Assembly (NCBI GenBank): GCA_020627685.1
Contig: JAHDGK010000001.1
Span: 76,084-140,083 of the forward strand
DNA: 64,000 nucleotides
Source: Granulosicoccus sp.
Lineage (GTDB): Bacteria > Pseudomonadota > Gammaproteobacteria > Granulosicoccales > Granulosicoccaceae
Reading direction: 5' to 3'
Within the stretch, counting starts at the first letter, position 1. Each line of letters starts with the position of its first letter. Below, piece after piece: positions 42,582 to 50,590 of the stretch. The position numbers were made by a program, and so were the translations under genes. The notes under the pieces are model-generated. The model did no database searches. It saw only the letters and a list, made by a program, of their open reading frames with translations, and was not told the DNA's origin.

Positions 42582-43304
42582 ATGGATAAAACAACAGCCA
42601 ATTTGCGTGATGCCGTTGCCGATATTGCTGACGGTGCAGTACTTATGATCGGAGGGTTTGGAGGCTCTGGTGCGCCGATAGAACTCATACATGCGTTGGC
42701 TGATAGGTTCCGTGAAACCGGGAGTCCCTCGAAGCTTACGATCGTTAACAACAATGCGGGCAACGGTAAAATTGGCATTGCCGCTTTACTAAAGCTTGGC
42801 ATGGTATCTAAGGTGATCTGCTCATTTCCACGCACTGTCGATTCGCATGCGTTTACCGAGCGTTATCTTTCCGGTGAAATTGAATTGGAGTTAGTGCCTC
42901 AAGGTACGCTTGCTGAACGCATAAGAGCAGGCGGTGCGGGCATTCCTGCGTTTTACACCCCAACAGCTTATGGCACCGACTTAGCTCATGGTAAGCCGGT
43001 ACAAGAGTTTGAAGGCAAAGCTTATGTTTTAGAACGCTGGCTTAAAGCAGATGCTGCACTGGTGAAGGCAGAGATCGGAGACCGCATGGGCAACTTATCC
43101 TACCGCTTAACCGCTAGGAACTTTAATCCATTAATGTGCATGGCTGCCAAGATGACCATTGCACAAGTGTCTTGCATTGTTGAGCCGGGTGAGATTAAAG
43201 CAACAGAGGTGATTACTCCCGGTATCTATGTCGATAAGTTGGTTGAAGTGTCTCATTCTGTTCAAGAGGAGGTCATGATTAGAGCCGGTGTGGAATACGC
43301 ATGA
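42582..43304 (+). CDS. pcaI: 3-oxoadipate CoA-transferase subunit A
   Basis: 240 residues of the family I CoA-transferase alpha subunit: LMIGGFGGSGAPIELI, NNAGNGKIGIAALL and QGTLAERIRAGGAGIPAFYTPT. With PcaJ it moves CoA from succinyl-CoA to 3-oxoadipate. The overlap with pcaJ (ATGA) and the presence of pcaF favour 3-oxoadipate over acetoacetate as substrate. Confidence 0.92.
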   Translation: MDKTTANLRDAVADIADGAVLMIGGFGGSGAPIELIHALADRFRETGSPSKLTIVNNNAGNGKIGIAALLKLGMVSKVICSFPRTVDSHAFTERYLSGEIELELVPQGTLAERIRAGGAGIPAFYTPTAYGTDLAHGKPVQEFEGKAYVLERWLKADAALVKAEIGDRMGNLSYRLTARNFNPLMCMAAKMTIAQVSCIVEPGEIKATEVITPGIYVDKLVEVSHSVQEEVMIRAGVEYA

Positions 43305-43981
43305 GCTATAAAAAGCTTACTAATCCTCAAATCGCGTGGCGTGCCGCTCAGGATATAGACGATGGTGCGTATGTCAATTTAGGCATCGGTTTTCCGGAGA
43401 TGGTTGCGCGGTTTCAGCCACCGGGACGGGAAGTGATATTCCACAGCGAGAATGGAGTGCTCGGTTTTGGTGAGGCACCAGTAGATGGTGAAGAAGATTG
43501 GGATCTTATCAATGCTGGGAAAAAAGCTATTAGCTTGAATCCTGGGGCAGCCATATTTAACTCCGCGGATAGCTTTTCTTTGGTACGTGGCGGGCATTTA
43601 GATGTGGCTATTCTAGGAGCTTATCAAGTTGCACAAAATGGCGACTTAGCGAACTGGCGTGTGGGACACGCGGGGGTCCCGGCTGTGGGTGGGGCCATGG
43701 ATTTAGTCAATGGCGCAAAACAGGTTATCGTTGTTACAGATCACGTCACTAAGGATGGTCAACCAAAACTCGTAGAGTCTTGCAGTTTCCCGTTAACAGG
43801 GGTACGTTGCGTGACGAAAATTTATACATCATTGGCGGTCATACAAGTGCGTGATGAGCGTTTCGTATTACTAGAAAAGTTAAAAGACATTTCATTTGAT
43901 GAGTTGCAATCCCTGACAGGAGCAGCGCTTCATATAGAAAATGAAATTGTCGATTTGGAAGTTCCGGAGCTGGAATCATGA
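43301..43981 (+). CDS. pcaJ: 3-oxoadipate CoA-transferase subunit B
   Basis: 226 residues. The catalytic Glu lies in HSENGVLGFGEAP, the mark of the beta subunit; NLGIGFPEMVARF and GGHLDVAILGAYQV are further family motifs. It overlaps pcaI upstream and pcaF downstream by 4 bp each, so subunits are made in equal amounts. Confidence 0.93.
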   Translation: MSYKKLTNPQIAWRAAQDIDDGAYVNLGIGFPEMVARFQPPGREVIFHSENGVLGFGEAPVDGEEDWDLINAGKKAISLNPGAAIFNSADSFSLVRGGHLDVAILGAYQVAQNGDLANWRVGHAGVPAVGGAMDLVNGAKQVIVVTDHVTKDGQPKLVESCSFPLTGVRCVTKIYTSLAVIQVRDERFVLLEKLKDISFDELQSLTGAALHIENEIVDLEVPELES

Positions 43982-45180
43982 CAGAAGTATTTATTTGCGA
44001 TTACATTCGAACACCCATTGGTCGCTTCGGTGGTGCACTTTCATCAGTAAGGCCGGATGATCTAGGTGCGCTAGTGCTTCAGGCCCTTGCGGCTAGAAAC
44101 AGTTCGTTAGATTTAGAGGCGATCGATGAAGTGGTCTTCGGTTGTGCGAATCAAGCCGGTGAAGACAACCGAAATGTAGCGCGCATGTCTACTCTGTTAG
44201 CAGGCTACCCCACCAGTGTTCCTGGAATGACACTTAATCGACTTTGTGGTTCTGGTATGGATGCTGTCATAACTGCTGCCCGCGCCATTAAATCGGGCGA
44301 ACAAGAGCTAGTCGTTGCCGGCGGTGTCGAGAGCATGTCGCGCGCACCGTTTGTCATGCCCAAAGCCACTACGGCTTTTTCCAGGAATGCCGAGATATTC
44401 GATACAACCATTGGCTGGCGTTTTGTAAATCCATTGCTCAAAAAGCAGTACGGCGTCGATAGCATGCCTGAGACAGCTGAAAACGTTTCAGAGGATTTTT
44501 CAATTAGCCGTGAAGATCAAGATGCATTCGCCTTGCGTTCGCAAGAGAAGGCATCGCTTGCTCAATCAAACGGTCGGCTTGCCAAGGAAATTACGCCGGT
44601 ATCCATTGCTCAGCGTAAAGGTGAACCTAAAATCGTTGACGCCGACGAGCACCCGCGTTCAACCACATTGGAGGCGCTCGCCGGTCTACGTACACCGTTT
44701 AGAGAAGGCGGAACCATAACAGCGGGTAATGCGTCTGGTGTTAATGATGGTGCAGCCGCCTTGGTATTGGCCAGTGCTGCTGCTGCGTCGAAATATGGAT
44801 TAACTCCGATTGTGCGTGTGCTCGGTGGTGCAACAGCGGGTGTCGAGCCTCGTGTTATGGGTATTGGGCCGGCGCCAGCATCGAAAAAACTTATGCAAAG
44901 ACTCGGTTTGGTTGTGGACAACTTTGATGTCATCGAATTGAACGAAGCATTTGCGTCCCAGGGCCTAGCGACGCTTCGGGATCTGGGTGTTGCCGATAAT
45001 GACCCGCGTGTTAATCCAAATGGTGGGGCGATTGCTCTAGGGCATCCCTTGGGAATGTCGGGTGCTCGTATCACCGGCACCGCTGCACTAGAGTTGTCGC
45101 AGACCGGGGGCAAGCTTGCTTTGTCCACCATGTGCATTGGTGTGGGACAGGGAATCGCGATTGCGCTTGAGGCGGTTTAG
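43978..45180 (+). CDS. pcaF: 3-oxoadipyl-CoA thiolase
   Basis: 400 residues. The acyl-accepting Cys90 is in LNRLCGSGMDAV, His356 in GGAIALGHPLGMSGARI and the base Cys386 in STMCIGVGQG. It cleaves 3-oxoadipyl-CoA to succinyl-CoA and acetyl-CoA, the last step of the beta-ketoadipate route. The ring-cleavage genes pcaGHBCD are not in the window. Confidence 0.93.
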   Translation: MTEVFICDYIRTPIGRFGGALSSVRPDDLGALVLQALAARNSSLDLEAIDEVVFGCANQAGEDNRNVARMSTLLAGYPTSVPGMTLNRLCGSGMDAVITAARAIKSGEQELVVAGGVESMSRAPFVMPKATTAFSRNAEIFDTTIGWRFVNPLLKKQYGVDSMPETAENVSEDFSISREDQDAFALRSQEKASLAQSNGRLAKEITPVSIAQRKGEPKIVDADEHPRSTTLEALAGLRTPFREGGTITAGNASGVNDGAAALVLASAAAASKYGLTPIVRVLGGATAGVEPRVMGIGPAPASKKLMQRLGLVVDNFDVIELNEAFASQGLATLRDLGVADNDPRVNPNGGAIALGHPLGMSGARITGTAALELSQTGGKLALSTMCIGVGQGIAIALEAV

Positions 45181-45244
45181 ATAAAATTGACCTTCGTGGT
45201 ACTTACAGTGTTAATTGGATTTTGGAAAAATTCTATTTTGTGTA

Positions 45245-45275
45245 GGAATAATTAAGCAGGCTCATGTGTTCTCTT
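45245..45275 (+). promoter_or_regulatory. ECF-type promoter of the yceI gene
   Basis: GGAATAA (45245-45251), a 16-bp spacer, then GTTCTCTT (45268-45275). The same two boxes with the same spacing lie in front of the ECF sigma gene on the opposite strand at 47357-47387. The start codon of yceI is 46 bp downstream. Confidence 0.65.
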
Positions 45276-45320
45276 TTTTAAGCACTGCTTTTGGTGCGTT
45301 TGACTTGGAGAACTTGCCAC

Positions 45321-45914
45321 ATGTTTATACGAAAAATACTATCCGCCTCGCTGTTAGCAGCGTCCTTTCTGGTTGCGAATGTTGCATCAGCTGAGCTTAC
45401 GCTTGATTCAGAGCGCTCGTCATTATCGATAATCTCTTACAAAGTGCTGGCGGGTGCCAGTGCAAGTATCGCCGAACGTCATACGTTTACTGGACTGACA
45501 GGGTCTGTGAGCGATGCAGGAGCCGCATCAGTAAGTATTCCATTGGATAGTATCGAAACCAATATTCCTATTCGAAACGAGCGCCTCGCGAAATTTGTAT
45601 TCGAAACCGATCAGTATCCGAATGCAACGGTCACTGCCAAAGTGCCTGAAAGTGCGATGGCTGCTGGAACCTCCATGATGGATCTAGACGTTACACTTTC
45701 TCTTCATGGCAAAGAGCAGACTATGAGTGTTCCGGTGCTGGTCTCAAATGCTAATGGTGAGGTCAGTGTGAGTGCGACCCAACCTGTCATGCTGGATGCC
45801 GTTGCTTATGATTTTGGTGCCGGTGTCGCGAAAATGGCTGAGTTAGCAAAACTTTTGCATATTCCAACCGTGGTACCTGTGTCTTTTTCCTTAGTGTTTA
45901 CATCCGGAAGCTAA
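45321..45914 (+). CDS. YceI family periplasmic protein
   Basis: 197 residues with a signal peptide (ILSASLLAASFLVANVASA). The lipocalin-like YceI fold is recognised from LTLDSERSSLSIISYKV, FTGLTGSV, VSIPLDSIETNIPIRNERL and SLHGKEQTM. Such proteins bind polyisoprenoid-like lipids; some respond to stress. A promoter element shared with the neighbouring ECF sigma gene lies upstream, so it is probably a target of that sigma factor. It is convergent with the anti-sigma gene. Confidence 0.9.
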   Translation: MFIRKILSASLLAASFLVANVASAELTLDSERSSLSIISYKVLAGASASIAERHTFTGLTGSVSDAGAASVSIPLDSIETNIPIRNERLAKFVFETDQYPNATVTAKVPESAMAAGTSMMDLDVTLSLHGKEQTMSVPVLVSNANGEVSVSATQPVMLDAVAYDFGAGVAKMAELAKLLHIPTVVPVSFSLVFTSGS

Positions 45915-45958
45915 ACCGAAACAGATCTTTTTCTAAACGCCATGCGCAAAGATGATTC

Positions 45959-46780
45959 CTACAGAAACAATCTTTGCGCATGGCGGGCAATGGATTCAAT
46001 CGATTCCTGAGACTCATCAGCCACAATGACAAAACGCTGTGATGCTGTCCGCCAGCTGGCACTCCCCAGATCTTCATGAAGAGCAACGGTAATAGTGCTC
46101 TGATCCTCTCCTTGTGACGGCATAAAACACAATGCGAGAGGTTTTTTTCCAGGACTTGTATAGACCAGCTGGATGAGCGGTTGCCCTTGAAAGCCTAGCT
46201 GTTGTGCACGTACAAATTGATAGTCGTAGTCGCTTAGATCAGGGATTTGCGCATCCATAACATCCTTGATTTCTGATCGGGCTAATAGTTCGTCAGCCTT
46301 TGTACGACCATCCTGTATGTCTTTAACTGTTTGGGCGACATACAACGATTGATAGTCGGCGACGCGTTGTACCCACAAGGTGTCTTCCGTAGTTTGGCCG
46401 TGTATCACCGGATCGTTAACCGCAACTTGACCATTGCTACGCAAATTGGCAGTGCCGAATCCTAGGGCAAAACTCAGTCCAACCGCTGCTGCAACTGCGG
46501 CCACTTTCATGCCCCACGGCTTAGCTGCTTGAGGCTGCATGGAGGAGTTTCGCGCCACATCGGACCAGACTGATACAGTTTGTCTTAGGTTCTCAGGCAT
46601 TTCAGGGGCAGGGTTAAGCTTATAGGCCATGGAGTACGGCAGCTGAGAGGCCAGCATCGCGTCTACGCGCTGACTTAATTCGGCATCATTGTTGATGTCA
46701 CTGCGCAGTTGACTCGCAGACTGTTCATCCATGTCGCCGTCAACATAGCGCAATATGTCTTCATCGCTGTAGGATTTCAT
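45959..46780 (-). CDS. Anti-sigma factor, membrane-anchored
   Basis: 273 residues. The N-terminal cytosolic helix bundle begins SDEDILRYVDGDMDEQSASQL, as in anti-sigma domains, without the zinc HxxxCxxC motif. One membrane helix (VAAVAAAVGLSFALGFGTA, about 97-115) is followed by a periplasmic domain ending in SIESIARHAQRLFL. It overlaps the sigma gene by 4 bp and presumably inhibits it until a periplasmic signal arrives. Confidence 0.85.
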   Translation of the reverse strand: MKSYSDEDILRYVDGDMDEQSASQLRSDINNDAELSQRVDAMLASQLPYSMAYKLNPAPEMPENLRQTVSVWSDVARNSSMQPQAAKPWGMKVAAVAAAVGLSFALGFGTANLRSNGQVAVNDPVIHGQTTEDTLWVQRVADYQSLYVAQTVKDIQDGRTKADELLARSEIKDVMDAQIPDLSDYDYQFVRAQQLGFQGQPLIQLVYTSPGKKPLALCFMPSQGEDQSTITVALHEDLGSASWRTASQRFVIVADESQESIESIARHAQRLFL

Positions 46781-47352
46781 CGTAGAACCTCAGAGCCTTT
46801 GTGGCCGTCTTTATTATCGTTATTCGATTGCAATATCCTGTTTCCGATAAGGAGTCTTGCACGAGCCAGGCGGCTCATTATAGTGCCAATGGGAACTTCT
46901 AATATCTCAGCAGCTTCCTTATAGCTATAGCCTTCTACGCTAACTAAAAGCATGACAAGACGTTGAGCTTCGGGTAAGTTTTCCACTGCATCATGAACCT
47001 GATGCAACATGACGTTGCTTTCCGGTTCCAGAAAACCTTCACCATCAATGGCTTTGTTTTCCTCAGCTGTTGGAATGTGAACAGCGGTATTCGAAGGGCT
47101 TAATGTTTTCTGTTGACGAATACTTCGCGAGCGAATCTCATTTATCCAAATTCGATGCGCCACGCGCATTAACCAACTGGGAAATTTACCCCGCGCCTCA
47201 TACTGATCAGCTCTCTCCAATACGCGTAAGCAGGTTCGCTGCACAAGGTCTGCAGCATCATCCTGACTTCCGGTTAAGCGCCAGGAAAAACGCCAAAGCG
47301 TATCCAATTCGTTTTCCAGCAGGTGGCTGACATGTTCCGATTCTTGGCTCAT
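46777..47352 (-). CDS. ECF RNA polymerase sigma factor
   Basis: 191 residues. Region 2 is DAADLVQRTCLRVLERADQY with the downstream FPSWLMRVAHRIWINEIRS, and region 4 is LPEAQRLVMLLVSVEGYSYKEAAEILEVPIGTIMSRLARAR split by a helix-turn-helix. It probably recognises the GGAATAA-N16-GTTCTC element found upstream of itself and of yceI, forming an autoregulated stress unit with the overlapping anti-sigma gene. Confidence 0.93.
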   Translation of the reverse strand: MSQESEHVSHLLENELDTLWRFSWRLTGSQDDAADLVQRTCLRVLERADQYEARGKFPSWLMRVAHRIWINEIRSRSIRQQKTLSPSNTAVHIPTAEENKAIDGEGFLEPESNVMLHQVHDAVENLPEAQRLVMLLVSVEGYSYKEAAEILEVPIGTIMSRLARARLLIGNRILQSNNDNKDGHKGSEVLR

Positions 47353-47356
47353 AGTG

Positions 47357-47387
47357 AAGAGAACAGCGCGGTACGGGATTTTATTCC
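47357..47387 (-). promoter_or_regulatory. ECF-type autoregulatory promoter of the sigma gene
   Basis: On the minus strand GGAATAA (47387-47381), a 16-bp spacer and GTTCTCTT (47364-47357) stand immediately before the sigma ATG at 47352. A transcript starting the usual 6-7 bases after the -10 box would begin at or next to the start codon, giving a leaderless or nearly leaderless mRNA. Confidence 0.65.
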
Positions 47388-47590
47388 CTTACCGTCGGTA
47401 TTTTTGATAACGGATAAGGTTACGCAGAGTTTTCGAGTATGCCTGAAGGCTGACCGGATGCATCAGTAAGGAATTTCAGCACTTTTTCAACGTCTTGGCT
47501 GTTAATCTAGTCCGCATAGTGTGATTTAGCGAACACTTTGTTTGAGGCGAGTGTTTTCTTCTATTGATTAAATAAGGGTTGGCTTTGAGT

Positions 47591-48358
47591 ATGAATAATT
47601 GGATCGGAAAAGTTGCCGTTGTTACTGGCGGGGCATCGGGGCTGGGCTACGCAACCGCTCATGCTCTGGTTGTGCGTGGTATGAAGGTCGCCATTTTCGA
47701 TATGAATACAGAGGCGGGTGAGGCAGCGGCGTCCAAGTTAGATGCACATTTTTATAGTGTCAACGTCTCCAACGCCTCCAGCGTGTCTGATGCAATGGAG
47801 TCGGTGTCTTCTCAGCTAGGAACTCCGAGAGTGATAGTGAACTGTGCGGGTATCGCACCAGCAGCTAAAACCGTATCCAGAGGGCAGCCGCACGATGCCG
47901 AAGTGTTTGCTAAGACTATTCAGGTCAATTTAATAGGGAGTTTTTACTGCGCCAGTCAGGCGGCTAATTTAATGGTTGCTGCGGAACCACTAGACGAGGA
48001 TGGCGTTAAAGGTGTCATCATTAATACGGCGTCAGTCGCGGCCTATGATGGTCAAGTGGGCCAGGTAGCGTATTCGTCGTCTAAGGGGGGCATAGTCGGT
48101 ATGACGCTCCCTATGGCGCGTGACTTAGCCGACAAAGGTGTACGGGTCTGCGCCATAGCGCCGGGTTTGTTTCTTACACCCCTGCTTGCTGGAATGTCGC
48201 AAGAGGTGCAGGACTCTCTAGCGGCTCAAGTACCTTTCCCCTCGCGTTTGGGTAAGCCTGAAGAATATGCCAGCACGGTCTGCCACATCATTGATAACTC
48301 AATGTTAAATGGTGAAGTCATCCGGCTTGATGGTGCAATTCGCATGGCGCCCAGGTAG
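47591..48358 (+). CDS. Short-chain dehydrogenase, HSD10-like (3-hydroxyacyl-CoA type)
   Basis: 255 residues. The NAD motif is TGGASGLGYATAHAL, NCAG follows, and the catalytic residues are in NTASVAAYDGQVGQVAYSSSKGG (Ser, Tyr, Lys). The segments with NLIGSFYCASQAANLM and GLFLTPLLAGM resemble 3-hydroxy-2-methylbutyryl-CoA/17-beta-HSD10 dehydrogenases. The ATG at 47591 is chosen; a TTG at 47585 has better spacing to AAGGG. The 238-bp upstream gap holds the sigma promoter. Confidence 0.85.
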   Translation: MNNWIGKVAVVTGGASGLGYATAHALVVRGMKVAIFDMNTEAGEAAASKLDAHFYSVNVSNASSVSDAMESVSSQLGTPRVIVNCAGIAPAAKTVSRGQPHDAEVFAKTIQVNLIGSFYCASQAANLMVAAEPLDEDGVKGVIINTASVAAYDGQVGQVAYSSSKGGIVGMTLPMARDLADKGVRVCAIAPGLFLTPLLAGMSQEVQDSLAAQVPFPSRLGKPEEYASTVCHIIDNSMLNGEVIRLDGAIRMAPR

Positions 48359-48457
48359 TGACGCCGATGACCTTGTGCAAACATGAGGGTTCGATATCAT
48401 TAAAATAGTCATGGGCCAATTCCTATCTGTTGCTTCTATGTGAGGCTGAGTTGATCG

Positions 48458-49516
48458 ATGTTTCTACATGCTGTGGCCACCTTGGTGCTCTTGCTTTTTC
48501 TGCCGCTGACAAGTGTCGCCGGTGATAGGAAAGAAGCCTTTTTCTACTCAGAGAAAACCTTTGGTTCTGATGCGCTCTACAATCCAGCGAGTGCGTTTTT
48601 CACTTATTCGTTAGATACATTGCAGTTGTCTGAAAATTTTGATTTGGACAACTATAACGACGACTTATCCGACGTATGGGAGCAATTGAAACACCCGCGG
48701 CGGGCTATTGACAATGAAGGAGGTTTTCGTCGTTTTGTTAATCGTGAAATATTCCCGATAGACTCTGACCATCATCGCGATAGTTTTGCAATGTTGCCCA
48801 ATTACACATTGCACTTACTGGGAGATGGTATGGCTTACCGGCGTGATGTTGAATGGTTTCGTGAACACGACTATCCCTATCCGCGTTTGACGGCGGCTAT
48901 GATCGCAATGGTCAGTGAGGTATTGCAGGAGGGCTTAGAGGCACAGAACACAACCGATGCTGATGCGATTGCCGATGTCTATATATTTAGGCCTCTGGGC
49001 ATTTTGTTGTTTAGCCAGGAGTGGTTTGCCGGCGCTGTACATAGAATGTTAGATCCGCTCATTTGGCCGACAATAACCGCCTGGGACTTACGAAAAAACC
49101 GTTTTTCAAATACCGGTATTGCCTATGTTTATAGGCCACCCCGTTTTCAATGGGCAAACAAACGCCTGTTCGTTTATACCGGATTGAACAATATGTTCGG
49201 TTTGTCTCATCAGCGTGCATCCGGCCATACGTTCTCCTGGGCCTTTGGTGCCGCGGTAGAGGAGATTGTCAGACAGCGTAATATTCAGGCCGATTTGCGG
49301 CCCAGTGCGGGATTATTCTATGAGCGTGACGGAAGCCTTCTGTGGTCAGTTTTGATTAACGATACCGGTGATCAACGATTCAGACTGAATGTTTATCCTA
49401 AAGCCGTTCCCTGGCTAAAAAAAACGGGTTTTTATTTAGCCGTTAATGATGAAGGGCGCACGGCTGCGGGTATTGTCCATCGCCTGCCGATTGGTGTTGG
49501 CATGTCAAACATGTAA
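48458..49516 (+). CDS. Secreted protein of unknown function
   Basis: 352 residues with a signal peptide (AVATLVLLLFLPLTSVAG). The mature protein is rich in aromatic residues and short alternating strands (YNPASAFFTYSLDTLQLS, YTLHLLGDGMAYR, LFVYTGLNNMFGLSHQRASGH), and contains a HHRDSF stretch. A beta-barrel or outer-membrane association is plausible. I do not recognise the family. It is monocistronic, 99 bp after the SDR gene. Confidence 0.7.
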   Translation: MFLHAVATLVLLLFLPLTSVAGDRKEAFFYSEKTFGSDALYNPASAFFTYSLDTLQLSENFDLDNYNDDLSDVWEQLKHPRRAIDNEGGFRRFVNREIFPIDSDHHRDSFAMLPNYTLHLLGDGMAYRRDVEWFREHDYPYPRLTAAMIAMVSEVLQEGLEAQNTTDADAIADVYIFRPLGILLFSQEWFAGAVHRMLDPLIWPTITAWDLRKNRFSNTGIAYVYRPPRFQWANKRLFVYTGLNNMFGLSHQRASGHTFSWAFGAAVEEIVRQRNIQADLRPSAGLFYERDGSLLWSVLINDTGDQRFRLNVYPKAVPWLKKTGFYLAVNDEGRTAAGIVHRLPIGVGMSNM

Positions 49517-49636
49517 ATCGAAATTTTCGCAGTATCTTGAAATAAAACAAGCTTCTGATAAAACGCTGATTGCATCATTTTACACGCTGCATATGTTTAC
49601 GCCTTTGAACCTGTGGGTTGCAGGTGTTCTATAGCG

Positions 49637-50494
49637 TTAGTGATTATCCAAAAATTGATTTCGGTATTCGCTGGGTGTTTTTCCACGTGTGCTTTTAAAA
49701 CGTCTGCTGAAGTAGGAAGGGTCGTTAAAACCCAATTTATAACCAACATTTGCAACAGACATCTGAGTGAATGCAAGTAGTCTTGCAGCTTCTGACATAG
49801 TTGCAATTTCTATATATGTTGAAGCGCTAACGCCTTGTGATTCTCTGCACAGTCGACTTAGATGCCCGGTGCTGATGGATAGGGCGCACGCATAGTCAGA
49901 CGGTTTCCAACCATCCTGTAAATGCTGGTTTAGTAGTCTGTCAAATTGCTGTAAATGACTTTTGTGCGTTTCATCGAGTTGTATTGCGTTGTCACAACCG
50001 ATGGCGGCAATGGTTGCCAGTATCGTGTGAGCAAGGCTAACAGTGAGTTGCGTGCGCAGCAGGTTTTTGTTGTTGTATGCGGTTGTAAAAAGCTTTACCA
50101 GTGTGCTCAGGGAATCAGGTGTAGTGCCTTTAATAACCTGCGTCAGGCTGTGGGCAGCTTCTTGAGAGGGTGGGGCTAAACTGCGTACGATTTCCAGCGG
50201 TAAGGTAATAACAATGCCTTCGGTATCAGGCGCGAAAGAGAAGCTGTGTACGCAGTGTGGAGGTAGGTAGAGAAAGGTATGCGACTCAAACACAAAAGCT
50301 TCGTTGTCGAGTATTGATTGAGCTTGCCCTGTCTCAATCAGAATGAGTTGTGACATTCGCCTATGGCGGTGAGCTGAAATTTTCCAGCCGTGCTCTTTGG
50401 CCCGGTCCCTTATCCGTTCGCAATGTACAACATCAGGTAATTCTGCCGTTTCTCCGAAGAGTTCGAAAACGGGGATGCCTTCCGCGCGATTCAT
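49637..50494 (-). CDS. AraC family regulator, divergent from pobA
   Basis: 285 residues. An N-terminal cupin sensing part (HGWKISAHRHRRMSQLILIETGQAQ) and a C-terminal AraC DNA-binding domain (YACALSISTGHLSRLCRESQG, SVANVGYKLGFNDPSYFSRRFK). Divergent placement next to pobA is that of PobR/PobC-type activators of 4-hydroxybenzoate hydroxylase, so it probably responds to 4-hydroxybenzoate. It is named from context, not from a conserved effector site. Confidence 0.88.
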   Translation of the reverse strand: MNRAEGIPVFELFGETAELPDVVHCERIRDRAKEHGWKISAHRHRRMSQLILIETGQAQSILDNEAFVFESHTFLYLPPHCVHSFSFAPDTEGIVITLPLEIVRSLAPPSQEAAHSLTQVIKGTTPDSLSTLVKLFTTAYNNKNLLRTQLTVSLAHTILATIAAIGCDNAIQLDETHKSHLQQFDRLLNQHLQDGWKPSDYACALSISTGHLSRLCRESQGVSASTYIEIATMSEAARLLAFTQMSVANVGYKLGFNDPSYFSRRFKSTRGKTPSEYRNQFLDNH

Positions 50495-50545
50495 GTTCGA
50501 TTAATACCAGCAATTGCGGGAAGAGTCTATGTGATTTGGGGCTAT

Positions 50546-50571
50546 GAGACACTATTCTTGCAGTGTTTCTC
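50546..50571. promoter_or_regulatory. Inverted repeat in the regulator-pobA gap
   Basis: GAGACACT and AGTGTTTCTC form an imperfect palindrome around an 8-nt centre, 20 bp before the pobA start. It is a candidate operator or promoter element for the divergent AraC regulator. Confidence 0.35.
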
Positions 50572-50590
50572 CTATTTATAACACTTCTTG

